Below, piece after piece: positions 49,464 through 61,709 of a stretch of 64,000 bases of DNA (positions are counted from its first letter, which is position 1; each line of letters begins with the position of its first letter). The notes under the pieces are model-generated. The model worked only from the letters and a program-made list of their open reading frames with translations, searched no databases and was not told the origin of the DNA. The translations under genes were made by a program, and so were the position numbers. This DNA comes from Porphyra umbilicalis (taxonomy: Eukaryota > Rhodophyta > Bangiophyceae > Bangiales > Bangiaceae), in assembly GCA_002049455.2 (NCBI GenBank), contig KV918849.1, positions 62,001 through 126,000 of the forward strand, given 5' to 3'.

Positions 49464-50604
49464 GCGCTCGAGTTGGTGGCGTTGGCAGAGGGGGCTGAGT
49501 GAGTTCGCGGTGCTTGTGTTGACGGGGGTGCAGTTGCTTGATTTGCTTCCTTATTGGCATACCTCTGCTTGTCATGAGTTTCTTCCCGTGGCGAGCCGTG
49601 GAGCGCACTCACAGGAGGCGAGACGGGTGGCTCGCGTTTCCCCACGACAGCGTTCCCAGCTGGCGGCAAACACACATGACAGGCGCCAACGCCGCGCCGG
49701 GCCCAGTACCCAGCGTCGCCTGCCACGCGCCCACGCCAGCCGTCGAAGTTCGGGACGTGTCGGTGTTGCCAGGGGACACTGGCTGCCACAGTGGTGCTGC
49801 CAGACGCGCGGGCCCCGCGGTTGTCTCGTGGAAACGTGCACCGCTTGGCGCGTCCAAGTCTTTTGGACGCAAGTGGCAGAGTCGGACCCCATCAGCATGA
49901 AACAGGTCCACCGCCGCGTCCCTAATTTTCCTGCCATCGCCTTCGGAATCATCCACGTGGGGAGGTGTGACAGCGGGCGGTCTGGGGCAAGAGCCGACCC
50001 CACCTCGCCCGCCGACATGGTGCTCCTCCCGGGTAAGAGTAGACATCACACGAAGCCGAGAACCGTGCGCATGCCGCGCGACTGCAAGTCCTTGCCCCCC
50101 CGGCCACCCTCGCCACCGCCACGCGCCGCAGTCCCCGCACTTGGCACTCTCCTGCCCACTGGACGCCGCCATGTCCATGACGTGTGCAACGGACCGCCGG
50201 CGAGCGGCAACTCGAACGCCTCGTCCACAAGGCGTGACCTGTGAAACTGACAAACTCTCGGCGTCCCCAGGCCGTGGCACCACTCCCGCGGGCGTGCTCG
50301 CCGCCCGGCATACATGCCTTGATCGGGCCTGGTGGCGCCGACTTCCCCCCCCCTCCCCCCCCTCCGACGACCACTTGTACGATTTCGTCGCTGAACACAG
50401 AGCGAGGGGTTGCACACGGACTGCTGTGGGCCTCTTGAATCCGCTGCTCGTCGATCGCACCGAAGCCACTCATCGAATGCGCCTGCACCCACAAGAGCAG
50501 AGGCCAGCGTGAAGGGCGGTGAACGCGGCCTCCAAAACGATGAGACGAAGGCCCGGTGGATGGACACCTGGTAGGAAGCCCGATCAGTGCTCACTTGCCC
50601 GCCG
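49464..50604. other. Convergent spacer, no gene supported
   Basis: Overlapping frames on both strands (for example 49609-50469 minus) have Arg/Ala/Gly/Ser-rich composition and no domain. It lies between the 3' ends of the VOC gene and of the first SP-RING gene. Confidence 0.5.
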
Positions 50605-52925
50605 TTAGTCCGAATCTCCAGTCAGGTCCACGATCACGACGCCCGACGATGGCGGCGGCGGCAGTGGTGGCGGCAGCGACGCGACGCTCCCCGCCGGTTT
50701 TTCGTCACGCGAATACGCCGAGCCGCCGTCCGGAGGAGTGTCGGGCGGGGGTGGCACCGACGCGGCGGCGCCACCATCATAGGCAGCCGAGTCGTTCGCC
50801 CGGGAAGACGAACCACCCACCCCTCCTGTTGCCGTTGCTTCCCCCCCCCCATCACCCCCCCGCTCGTCATCGGCGTCGGCATCGCACAAGTCGCTGACGT
50901 CGATAGTGCGCTGGCGCTTGGTCGGGGGCGATGCGGCTGCCCCGCCCCCTTCCCCCCCGCCGCCTTTGGGCGACGGTAGCCACAGCGACCCGTCTGTCCG
51001 CACCTCCACCTCATCCGCGTCGGGAAATCGCCGCAGCGCTTCGGCCAGCAGCGGAGACGTCCACAGCCGCTCCACCGATGCCGTTGGACGGTTGCATACT
51101 GGGCACGCGTACTTGCGCGCACGCCGCGCGTAGGCGAGGAACATGCCCAGATCAAAGCACTGCATGTGCCGACAGTCGACGCCTTGCACGGGGGTGGTGA
51201 GGCGGCCCATGGAGAGCGGGCAGCGGAGGGAGACCTTGGCCGACTCAATCTCCACGCCCCCGCCCTGCATGAAGGCCGCCGCGTCAGCGACGGCCACGTC
51301 CAGGGGCGACGTCGCGCCGCCGTCGGCGTGCGTACGGGGCAACCCGTGCTGGACACGCAGACGCTCCACGTGCGATACCGTCTGTGCGTCGACGTGACGC
51401 CCAAATGCTGCGTCGCTGACGACCCGCACCGGCTGCACAAAGAGCACAAAGAGGGCGGAGGCGTTGCCGGCGCCCCCCGCCGCAGCACTGCCCCCTCCAG
51501 CGGCGCGATGGAGGGACACGGCGTTGAGACTGGACAAGCAGCCGGCCGCCGGTCGCAGGTGCGACGTCAAGTCCGTGCCGCTATCGGGCCCGACGGCCAC
51601 CCCCGCGGCCGTCCGCCGCGCTTGCGCCACCGCCACCACCGCGCTATTGACCGTCGCATACACCGGGAACGGCCACTCTTGCGTCCACGTCGACGGTGGC
51701 CGCCCGGTTTGTATCCGTAAACACCGCAGGTGCAGCTGCTGCTGACCGCCATCGTCGCCAGCGGCGGGCACCGGAAGGACAGGGGTGGCAAAGGATATAG
51801 TCACCGCCGGACAGGCCGGGCGACCGAGGTCGGCTGCAGAGACTATCACCGGCGGGCACAGCGGCGCGGCGGTCGGCAGCACAAATGGGCTTTCGCCGGT
51901 TAAAAACGGGTCGGTGAGGAAGTCGAGCGCGTCCAGACGCATGCCGGGGATAGCCGCCCCCACGCCTGCTGCCAAAGAGGCGCCGCCGGCGTTGCCGCCG
52001 CCATAGGTGGAGCCCGGAAACGCCGGCGGCACGCGCTCGGTCCACTCACTGGCACCCCCACCGTGCGGCGGCAACATTGCCCATTGCACCGCCGTCGCGG
52101 CCAAGGCCGTGCCGGACCGAGCAGCGGCGGCGGCGGTGGCGGCCGCGGCGGAGCCACCCGCCCGCCGCCGTCGCGCTCCCGGGTCCTGGAGGCAGTCGAG
52201 GAGGCGGCTGGCCAGGGCGGCCTTGACGCCATGGGCGGGCAAGTTGAGAGCGATGGCCAACTCGACCAGCAAAGCACGCGAATGCGACATGAGACTCGCG
52301 TGGCGAGCGCCATGGCTCAAGCCCAGCGACCGGACACCTGTGGAGAAGAAACCGCAACACGCACCAAGGGTTCATTAACGACAGAAGAAAACACACACCA
52401 ACGTGAAAAACATGAAAAATAAATACCACCGCCGGGCCATACACCGCAACAGCCGACGCGTCACGTCACATCAACAACAACGTACAACACTCCCATCGAC
52501 GTCAGCGCCAGACGCCCTGCAACACATCCCCCCTGCCCCCACCACCGACTGCGATGAGAGCCACCCCCACACCCATTCATCTCAACTCTCGGCAGCACAG
52601 CACGTCCCAGACGCTAGCGTTCCACGTCTTCATGCTCGCCATACAGCAGAAGCACCGGTCCTATCCGCAATCCCCCTCATCTGGACGTACCCGCAACAAC
52701 ACCCTGCTCTGCCGCCCATCCCCGGAATCCCAACACCGACCGCAACACCGACGACGTCGAGGGGTGCCCCGTGTGCCCGACGAGGCGCCCAAGGACGGTG
52801 ATCGTCGGGGGCGGCAGCGCAGCCAGCCGCCGCGCCACGCCCGGGAGGTCCGCAAGGCAGGGGGGGCGGGCGCCGCTCCCGCCAGAGCCTGTTGAACGCG
52901 GACCCCAGTCGGTACCATCCATCAT
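50605..52925 (-). CDS. SIZ/PIAS-like SP-RING SUMO E3 ligase, two exons (copy 1)
   Basis: The coding sequence joins 52925-52691 and 52337-50605, giving about 655 residues. The intron (52690-52338) starts gtacgt, ends ttctccacag and sits in phase 1. Exon 1 carries a block LADLPGVARRLAAL...SVLGFRGWA shared with the other copy. Exon 2 begins with a SAP-like helix pair (LLVELAIALNLPAHGVKAAL). The SP-RING is clear: VSLRCPLSMGRLTTPVQGVD, then CRHMQCFDLGMFLAY and YACPVCNRPTASVERLW, with the Cys/His ligands of PIAS/Siz proteins. A basic KRQR followed by acidic residues and a C-terminal VVIVDLTGDSD form a likely nuclear signal and a SUMO-interacting motif. The expected role is SUMO transfer to nuclear proteins. 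Confidence 0.85.
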
Positions 52926-54055
52926 CCCCTGGTCGTCGACGTCGTCCCGTTCCCCAAACCACCAGCACCCACCCGTTGATGCCGTCTCGGCGCGACGACG
53001 AAGCGGCGACGCCCCTGGTCGTGACGCCGCCACGGTGTGCGTGGCGGCACCCCACCGAGGAGTCGGCGAATTTGAAGCCAGCTGCGTGAAAAGGGGGAGC
53101 TCAAGATGACGGTTGGTGGGTGTCAAACAATATCAAGATTTCTGCCAGTGCCCGTCCCACTCTCGTTCTCAGGAGCAAGTCGAGACCTTCAAAGCAGGAC
53201 AACGAGTCAAAACGAACATGCATGCAAGAGGTATGCACAGCGCATGATACTCTTCTCAGGCAAGTATGCCTGCCGCCCAGAGCACCGCTTTCTACTTGAC
53301 GGGTTGGGAAACAATGTCAAGTATGTTTGAGTGGGCGTTCTACCATGATCGCGGCAGCAACTGTGGTGCTACGACGGAGGTCTCTGGCAGAGTCTTCGGG
53401 ACCAACTCCCCCAACTTGTACGGCTGATGTTTCATGCTGAGACCTACTGACTTGACGAGCCTTTCCTGCGGCGCTATCGCCTGGCGCCGATGCACATCAC
53501 GCATGTCGTCGGCGCGATCCTGTTGCGAAAAGGTCAAGACAGATTCCGGCTTCTTCAGTTCCAAGCAATGCCCAACTCCTGCGGATTGGGGTGCATACTT
53601 ACAACGGCTGGCGCACCCACCCCACTTGTGCCCCGCCTCGTCTTCCAGTGGGCATGCTTTGTACGTCACCGACCTGCCCACACCGCCCGACCCGTGACGT
53701 AGCACACCCGCCTGCTGCCCGACCCCCCGTGCTTCATGCCGCTGCTGTCAGCGTCAGACCACCTTTCCATCCTGCTCGCCGCTACTTCCGGGTGCCACCT
53801 CCTGACCTTCACCTCGCCGCCGCTCAGACTGCACGTCCTTCCACGTCTTTCCCCGTCCCCCCCCCCCTCCTGCCCTTGCGTCCCCCCACCGCCGCAGCCA
53901 CGGCCGTGGCAACGTCCCCGCCCGTGGCGGCGGCGGCGGCCCGCAGTGGCCGCCGCCCCCACCTCCCTCTTCCTCTCGGTGGCGTCGCCGCGACGCGCCC
54001 CGCGGCCCTGCGGTGGGCCCGCCGCGTCGCCGCCGCCCCCCGCCGACCCGGCGCC
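52926..54055. other. Divergent promoter region between SP-RING copy 1 and the sulfhydryl oxidase
   Basis: No gene is supported. The segment 53110-53700 is close to 50% GC and may be an old insertion. The last 350 bases before 54056 are C-rich with an open frame in phase with the oxidase, Pro/Ala-rich, and could be 5' UTR or an N-terminal extension. Confidence 0.5.
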
Positions 54056-55150
54056 ATGCGCCGCGCGGTCGCCGGGGCGGGTCTGGCGGGGCTCCTCCTC
54101 CTCGTAGGCATTGTGCTGGTCGCTGCACCGTGGGCGGCGCCCTGGTCGGCCGCCGCCCGCCTCGGCGCGGCGGCCGTGGTGGAGGCTGGCGGCGTCTCCC
54201 AGGCTGCCGCCACCGCCGCCGTTGCTCGTGATTCGGTCGCGGTGCCGCCGCCGCCGCCTCCGACGACCGCGTTGCGGGCGCCGACCACCACCGTGGCGGG
54301 CGTCAACGCGTCGGCGGTGGAAAAGAAGGCGGAGCTCGGGCGCGCCGGCTGGACGCTCATCCACACCACCGCCGCGACGCTGCCGACGCCGCTGACGCCG
54401 GCGGCGCGCGACGGGGTTGTTGCGCTCCTTCGAGCAGTGGCGCAGACGTACCCGTGCAAGGAGTGTCGGGAGCATTTTGCATCCTTTATCGCCGTGCACC
54501 CAATAGAGTACGTTGCCGGGCGGTGGCAGGGATGGAACGATGCCTGCCGGTCGAGTGCCAGGGGAGCGTGCCCGTACGGAAGAAGTAGGGGAAGGACGTG
54601 GGTGTGGGGCCCGAGCACCGCTGCGGCAACGATGCGGATGAGCGACGGCCCTGTCAACAGCCGCACGCGACGCGTCATGTGGTGGGGAGGTGTGCTCGGC
54701 CGCTGGTCGGCGGCTCTTCCTCGTGCTGCGGTGTGTGGCAACGCCAGTTCACTCCTGCGATGGTGCGGTCGCAACTGTGCCGCGTCGCGCCGCGCGTGCC
54801 CGAGGCGTTGGAATGGACTAGCTGAGATGCCCCTGGCGGGCCGTTGTGGCGGGTGGTCGGACGCGTTACTGACCTAGTCGTGAGTTCTCGTTTTCCTGTC
54901 CCGTTGCTTTCTCTGCGCGCCCACCCCCAATTTCTTCGTCAATTTGGGTGGCTGCCCTCGCCCCCCTCCCTGTTGCCTCCCTTGTAGCATCGAGTCGAGG
55001 GACTCGATCCTCCAGTGGACGTGCATCGCCCACAATGCCGTCAATGCGCGGCAGCACAAGCCGGCCTACCCGTGCGGCGACATCAAGGCGCTCGATGCGC
55101 GGTGGGGGGACTGTGGGTGCGACCGGGGGCCGGGCGCCGCCAAAGCCTGA
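54056..55150 (+). CDS. Erv/ALR-type FAD-linked sulfhydryl oxidase, membrane-anchored, two exons
   Basis: The coding sequence joins 54056-54507 and 54988-55150, giving 204 residues. The donor gtacgt (54508) and acceptor cccttgtag (ending 54987) keep the frame (phase 2). The N-terminus has a hydrophobic segment (GLAGLLLLVGIVLVAAPW, residues 10-27) that would act as a signal anchor. A Pro/Ala linker leads into the Erv domain: ELGRAGWTLIHTTAATLP, the active-site YPCKECREHF (CxxC), then in exon 2 LQWTCIAHNAVNARQHKPAY with the HN.VN FAD-binding signature, PCGDIKALDARW, and a terminal DCGC. Such enzymes oxidise dithiols to disulfides using FAD and oxygen. The membrane anchor favours an ER/secretory Erv2-like protein over mitochondrial Erv1. 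In-frame codons upstream of 54056 allow a longer N-terminus, which I judge unlikely. Confidence 0.85.
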
Positions 55151-57102
55151 GTGGCGACACGAACGGGGACGGGATCGAGGTGGGGACCGTTTTGCATCGA
55201 TGGGGGGGGTACGTTGACGTCTATGGAAGCGAGGACGACCCACGTGCCGTTCTGTGCCGAGTTGTGTCTTCAAGGACTGTGTCGCCGGCGAGACGTGGCC
55301 GGGGCGTTCGCGTCCCCGCTTGCTGGCAAGTGGAGCGGGGAAGAATCCCTCTTGTTTTGTCAGAAGGATAGCATCCTTCCGCAAGCGCTGTCACTCTGGT
55401 CAGGATGGAGGTCAGGCCTGTTTGTGGGTCTGCTTGGGTTCCACAGCGTATCTGGCTTGCTCGCGCCCACACACTATTAGGCACTCGACGATGTGTTGGC
55501 GCTCGCACACAAGACCTACAGTATGGTGATGAGGCGGGTCTCGTCACGCCGGTCAAACGATCGCTAAAAGTTGCCGCTCCGCGAAACAGCTGCCTCTGCT
55601 AGAGCGTCGGACGGCCGTGGGCGTCGCCGCCGCTAAGTTTATGTCTCTTTTTTTCAACACGGAGCCAACCAGCAGGTCCCGTCGTAGTGCGGGACCCAGA
55701 CACACGCCTTTGTCCTCGTTGTCAAGTAACACCCCATTGACAACAAGGGTCTGAATGTCACCTGTTTCAAGTCAACTTTGATGATTGAATGATCTAGACA
55801 AGACAAAAGGGCTAATAACATGTCGTATCTCAGATCACTTTCGTGAAGCATCTGAGATCTCTGTTAGAAATAGCTAACAAATGGCACCTTCTCACTTTTT
55901 CAGATGCGTGCATGCCTGAGTCTGGCCAAACGGTGACGCGCAGCGGGAGCCAAGATGAGCCAGTTAGGTGCATTCCTCTGAAAAGGCGTTCACAACCGCC
56001 AAGACACGTGAAAAGCACATGAGATCTCTCTCGCTGACGCTGACGGATCGTCGCGTCGCCGCTGTTCCTGTGGCGGAGTGCAGCTGGTCGGTTCACGCGA
56101 GTTCCCGCACCGCGAGCAGAACATGACCACGTTTCCAATGAGTGCCCCCCTCGAACTCGCCTCCTTGATTCCTCCCTCCGCCGTTGGTCGGCCTGCCTGT
56201 CCACGCCATCCCCGTCCGGTGGCTCGGCGCCCCCTGGCGCCGAGCCCCGTCAGCGGACACAGCAAGGACCCTCCTCAGGGGGCGACACCGGAAAACCTTC
56301 CCCCAAATGAGCAGATTGCGGCATCTCTCGCTTGTCGCGACCACCATTTCAGCCGGTGTGCTTCGTATGGCAGCTCGGCGCGGAGGTTTGAAAACCGAGG
56401 ACCTCAGTTTTTTTCGACGAGGTATTCGTTTGATGAACGTGTGCAAGACTGGAGGCAACAACATGTTCATATTTCGACAGGAAAACTGTGTGAGTAGTTT
56501 AAACCAGCTTCATGACCTTTTCTTGGCAGACTCATACCTACATATGTCGCTCAATGGCTGCTTACAGCTCTGTAGAAGTCCGACGATGGGCCCTCGTCAT
56601 GTTCTTTTTCAACGTCGGCAACCAACGGTGTGGAGACCAGCAACCTCGCTGGAAGTCGGTCCGGCTGGGGCCGTGGCCCAACCAGCGACCAGCCACCCGG
56701 CGTCCTGCAGGGCCACCGCCCGCGAGCCGCAGTCCCGGCCGTACCACGCGACGCACGAAGGGCGTTGCAGGCACCGCGTGGGGGGGGGGGGGGGTGGGTG
56801 GGCTGCACGCTGGTCGTGACACAGTCGTCACCGCCGCCGCGGTCGCGCCGGGTCTACGAGGGGGCCACGCGCGGCGGGCGTGACATGCGCGCCGCCTCCT
56901 GTCCACCACCTGGGCCCCCCGCGCTGCCGCCCGCGGCTGCTCTTTTTGGGCACCTTCATCTGACGCTAGTCGGGCTTTTTTGTGCGCGCTGGCACATTTT
57001 TCCTTGGTCGCCCACGCCGTGCGCGCATCGTGAGAGCGCCGTGGGCGGCGCCTTGCCTTCACCGTGACCGTGCCCGTGTCATCCGCCGCGTCCGCGTCCG
57101 CC
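55151..57102. other. Intergenic, no gene seen
   Basis: About 2 kb. The segment 55600-56050 is AT-richer. A 15-base G run lies at 56780-56794. The minus-strand frame 56562-57146 overlaps exon 1 of the next gene and is probably a shadow. The last 150 bases before 57103 should hold the SP-RING copy 2 promoter. Confidence 0.5.
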
Positions 57103-60100
57103 ATGGACGCGACGCTGGCGGATGCCAGCCACGGCGGCGGCGGCACCCGGTCGTTTCTGTCGCACCCCGCTGCGACGCGGCATCCGACGGCACCGGCGTC
57201 GTCGCGGCAGCCCCGCGATCCTCCGGGAGGCCTGTTGTTGCCCGCTTCGGCACAATCGGCGCGCCCCGTGGGGCGCGCACCAACTGCTGTCGCAGGCGCT
57301 CGGTCGTTGAGAGGCGGTCGTAGAGGCGCCAGCGGCGGTCACATGCGTCGGCCTCGGCGGCGGCTTGGCGACCTACCGGGTGTCGCCCATAGAATGGCCA
57401 GCTTAGAGGGCGCCAACCTGTCGTTCCTCGCCCGCTTGTGTGGGTCCTCCCAGGGACCTTCACCGGCGTCCTTGTTGCGGCGGGAGGTGTTGGAATTTTC
57501 GGGCTGGGCTCACAATCCGGATGCGGCCGCGGGTACGTTGTTTTTTTGCTCTCCTTATTGTGTGGATGAGGACTGGTGGGCTTTTGGAAGGGGGGTTGAG
57601 GGCGTTGAAGTCTTGCAGCACGTTCATGTTGTGCCCTGAGCCAGTTGACTGGGGCGAGTGGAGAAGCGGGGAGGTGCGCGGGTGGTCTCTGTGGACGGTG
57701 TGTGGCTGGGACGTGTGGCTGGCGAAGGCTGGAATCTGTCGGAGGGGTATGGTCCCGACTCACATTGCCCTGGGGGTTGGATATCATTGTGCGAGTCACC
57801 GGCGACGTTGCCCTTGCTTCGCCGGGCGGTGTGTGCATACGATAAGTCGCTGACTGCTGCGGTCGTCTGTGTCGTTTGCTGCACTCCATGCCATGGTCTG
57901 CTGTGTTCGCATTGGTCTGTCATTTGCGGGTCTTGTTCTTGCTCTTGTTCCCTCTGTTGCCGCCCTTTTCGCTTCCCAGCCAACAAGTGGGCGAGCCTCG
58001 ACTCGCAGACACAACACATGCGGGTGATGTACAACGCACGACCGAGGATTGCCGCGGTGCTGACTGCCCTCGGCTTATCAGACCAGGGCGACAAGTCAGT
58101 GCTGGCGACGCGGCTGCTGGCCTTTGTGGCCGACCCATTCCGACCCTGCCCCCCGCCAGTGCCGGCGCCGAAGCGGCGGCGGGTCGGCGCCCCGGCCGGC
58201 CCTTCAGGGGCCGCGAGAACGTCCCCGTCACTTCTTGGCATCGGTGGTGGTAGGGGCAGCAGCGGTGGCCGTGGCGGTGCCCGACCTACGTCACTCCCGT
58301 CGCTGCACGCGCGGGGCTCTGCGGGTGCCCTATCGTCTGAGCCTCCGCGGCGGGTGCCGGGCAGTCTCGTGGGGTTGGCGCCACCACGCCGGACGTCAGG
58401 TGGCGTCGCGGCCGCGCCGCCATTGCGGCGACGGTCGACGGGCACTTCCTCACCGATGCTGAGGCCAGAGGTGCCCGCCGCCCCGCACGCGGCCGTATGG
58501 GGGCCTGCGTCACTTCTCCCTCCTGGGTGCCTCGACCACCCCTTCCTCAATTGGGAGTCTGTCTTTGGCCGACCGCAGGGCCCACCGCTGAGCAAGCCGG
58601 TGGTCGTGTTGGGGACGGACTTACTACTGCCACCCCCGGCACGCGCCATGTTGACCTTCCCCACGCCGCCCGCGGCGGAACTTGGGGACGCTGGCGCGGC
58701 CGCCGGTACCAACCCCGTGCAAGTCGTCCTGCGGTGTTTGCGTGTCGCAGGAAGCTCGCCCATCACCAAGTGGAAGCAGAAGTGGCCGTATGGGGTGGTC
58801 GCGTACGTCAATGGATACGACAAGGGCGTGGCGAAGGGCGTGTCCTCAGACTACGACAGGACGCTCGGGCCTGACGACACCGAGGACGTTACGGGCTGCT
58901 TGTTCCCCTCGCCATTGCCGCTTGGTGCAGGGGCCGCGGGCGGGGACGCCCCCTTTGACCGCGACCTGGCCGCTGGCTCGTTCATGAACGAGGTCGTCCT
59001 GCAGTCGGCGGCAGTCGACGAGCTAGACGTCAAGCTCCTCAACCAAAGGTCGAAGGAGGTGTACTTGCTGTTTTCCCAGCGCGTTCGGACAGTCTCTGAC
59101 TCGGACCTAATCCGCGACGTGCGTGCGCAGACGGTGCGGCACGTAGAGCGCCTGCGGGCGAAGCATCGGGTGCCCCGCGTGGGCACCAATGGTGCTGCAA
59201 CGACGCCCCTAGACGTGGCTATCGCCGACCTGCGAGCCTCTCTGTGCGATGACGGGCTCGAGATTGATGCGACCCCGGTGTCCCTTCGCTGTCCCCTGTC
59301 GATGGGCCGCTTGGGCATCCCCGTCAAGGGCGTCAAGTGCCAGCACTTGCAATGCTTCGACCTCGCCCAGTTTCTGTCGTACGCGCGGCGGTCGCGGCTC
59401 TTTGTGTGCCCAGTGTGCAACAGCGATCAAGCGGCGATCGGGCAGCTGTGGGTATCCCCCCTTGTTGAAAAGGCGCTGCGCGATTTTCCGGAAACGCTGG
59501 CGGACGATGTGCAAGTCGCCGCGGATGGCACCATGAAGCCACTCGTCAAAAAGTCGGCGGCTCCGGTGGCGCCGGCGGCGGGAGCGGCGGCGCCGGCAGC
59601 CACGGTCAAGATCGCCCGCGCCCGCTCCCGTTTCATTGCCGTTGGTTGTGTTGACCTGGAGAACGGCTGCGGCGGCGGGGTCAGCGGCAGCAGCAGTGGG
59701 ATGGGCGCTGCGGCAGCACCGTTTGCGGGGAAAGCAAGCCCGGCTTCGTCGCCGCTCAATGGGGCGTGGGATCCACTACTTTTCATTGAGGGTGGGACGA
59801 GCGCGACGGCTGGCTGTGGCGGCGGTGCCGCGGGTGGTGCCATGCCCGTTGGCTATGGCGGAGAGAGCGCCCTGCCGCCGGGCATATGCACACCCGCTCG
59901 TGAGCCACTCCCGATGGAGGTGTCGACCCCCCCACCGGCAGCGCTTCCTCTTGGCTTGGCGCCAGTCGGCCCGACGTTCATTGACTTGACAGGGGACTCA
60001 GAGGACGAGTCGCCGGCTGCCATGTCGACTCCGGCTGTGCCGGCGCCGGCTTCGGCCGATCCGTCGCTATACGTGCTAATGCATCCCGAATCGGACTATG

Positions 60101-61257
60101 CCATGACCCCGGCTCCACCAACCGTACCACCCATTCCGCCGCTGCCGGCGGCGGTGTCAGCGCCATTACCACCGTCGCTAACGCCTCCGCCATCATTGCC
60201 GCCATGCCCTACAGCCCGATGTGCGGCACCGCCCGTCTACAACGCTGGCGGGGCCATCGATCCTGCTTGTTCACACCGTGCGAGTAGCTGGGGACCATCG
60301 GATCTCTTGGCGGGGCTCAATGGCGAGTTCAGCGCTGGTGCAGATGGGGGGGATGGACGCGGTGGCCCCGTCGGGACGGGGCTGGCCCCGCTCGACCGCC
60401 ACGTCGTCGGTGACCCCGCCCTGCTGTCACCCGTTTCGTCGAGCACGGGCGCCTTTGCAGGCGCCAGTGGCTTCGGCACTGTGGGTCTACCTCTGTCTGA
60501 TACGTTGGGCGGTCACGACCTACCGGTGCAGCTGGCGCCCTTATCGGGCGGCCGCGCCTCGTCTGGTAGCGCTGGCAATGGTGGCGGCATTGGTGCGGGC
60601 GGTGGTGGCAGTGGGGGTGGTGGCGGCGGTGGCGCTGGGCACCTCGCGGGTGGCCTTGTTGCGCCCTTGCCATCGGTGCGGGAGGTAGCCTCACTCCCGT
60701 CGACGCGCGTGGGGGGTGCTCCGCCACCGCCGCCGCCTCGCAACTTGGCCATTGGCTCGTTGGTGCTGCCGCCAGAGCTGCCGTCATTGTTGGGCGATGT
60801 TCTACCGCCGCTGCGGGCGGGAGATCATCCACTTTCGACATCGGCATCGCTGCCTGGCGGTTTCTCGGCATCAGCGCCGGTGGCCTCATCAAATGGCTAT
60901 GCGGTACCGAATACGACGTCGTTGTTGGACTTTCTTGTCCATCCGCCGGTGGCGCGGCCCGCGGGATTGCACGTGCCGTTGCGCCCAGAGGTGCCGCTGG
61001 GGGGCTACCTGCCAGCGCCTGTACAGGCGCCTGTGCGGGCAGACGGCTTCTCGTCGCTGCCGTCGTGGCCCGACTCGCCTGTGGCGGTGGCGCATCCATC
61101 TGCGCCGCCGTCGCTACAGCGGCCGTCGGCGACCACCTCCTTTGGCCACCGTGTACTGCCGCCGCCCGCCGACGATACCAGGGCCAGTGAGGGGGGGTGC
61201 GCCGACCGCCGGTCGGCTTGGTGGGGGAATGGAGGAGGGGCGGCCCGAGGGCTTTGA
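57103..61257 (+). CDS. SIZ/PIAS-like SP-RING SUMO E3 ligase, two exons (copy 2)
   Basis: The coding sequence joins 57103-57532 and 57980-61257, about 1235 residues. The intron (57533-57979) has donor gtacgt and acceptor cgcttcccag, in phase 1, at the same place as in copy 1 after the shared block LGDLPGVAHRMASL...VLEFSGWAHNPDAAAG. Exon 2 starts with a SAP-like segment (RIAAVLTALGLSDQGDKSVL). The SP-RING reads VSLRCPLSMGRLGIPVKGVK, CQHLQCFDLAQFLSY and FVCPVCNSDQAAIGQLW. A SUMO-interacting motif PTFIDLTGDSEDES follows around 59970. The last 400 residues are Pro/Gly/Ser-rich and absent from copy 1, making this protein about twice as long. The two copies are clear paralogues in opposite orientation, about 4.2 kb apart. 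Confidence 0.85.
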
Positions 61258-61709
61258 GTAGGAGGCGCGCCGGCGGCTTGTCCCTGGTTTGTTTTTCTTA
61301 TGCGGGTTGCCGCGCTGTGGCACTGATTGTTTCATGACTCTACGTTTGCTCTTCTGCCGGACGGCTTCTGTCCGTGACCTCGTCTGTGATGTCTGCGCTT
61401 ATCGACTGGTCAAGTCCTGTTGAGGTGATATGGAGTGTGCGGCGTGTCGGTGTGTGGGGCGCACGCCTGGACTGTTGGCGTTTGAGACCGCCGCCTCGAC
61501 TCAGCTGACGGCTTCGCGTTCATGTGTACTGGTGCGAGCGGCAGCCACGGCTGCTGTGTCTGCTTCCCTTTGCTTGAGTGATCCAGACAAGACACTGTTT
61601 CTGTCCCACGCGTGCCCCGGTATGTGCTCAGGTCTTCATTGACATCTCCCCATGTACCCACCGACTCGCTGTACCGCGTTCCCTCCCTCACACGATGTCG
61701 TCGGCCACC
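61258..61709. other. Convergent 3' spacer
   Basis: The stretch between the ends of SP-RING copy 2 and SecA, of moderate GC content, with no gene seen. Confidence 0.5.

Noticed and set aside
56562-57146. Minus-strand open frame of 194 codons
   Set aside because: It overlaps exon 1 of SP-RING copy 2 in antisense and has shadow composition.
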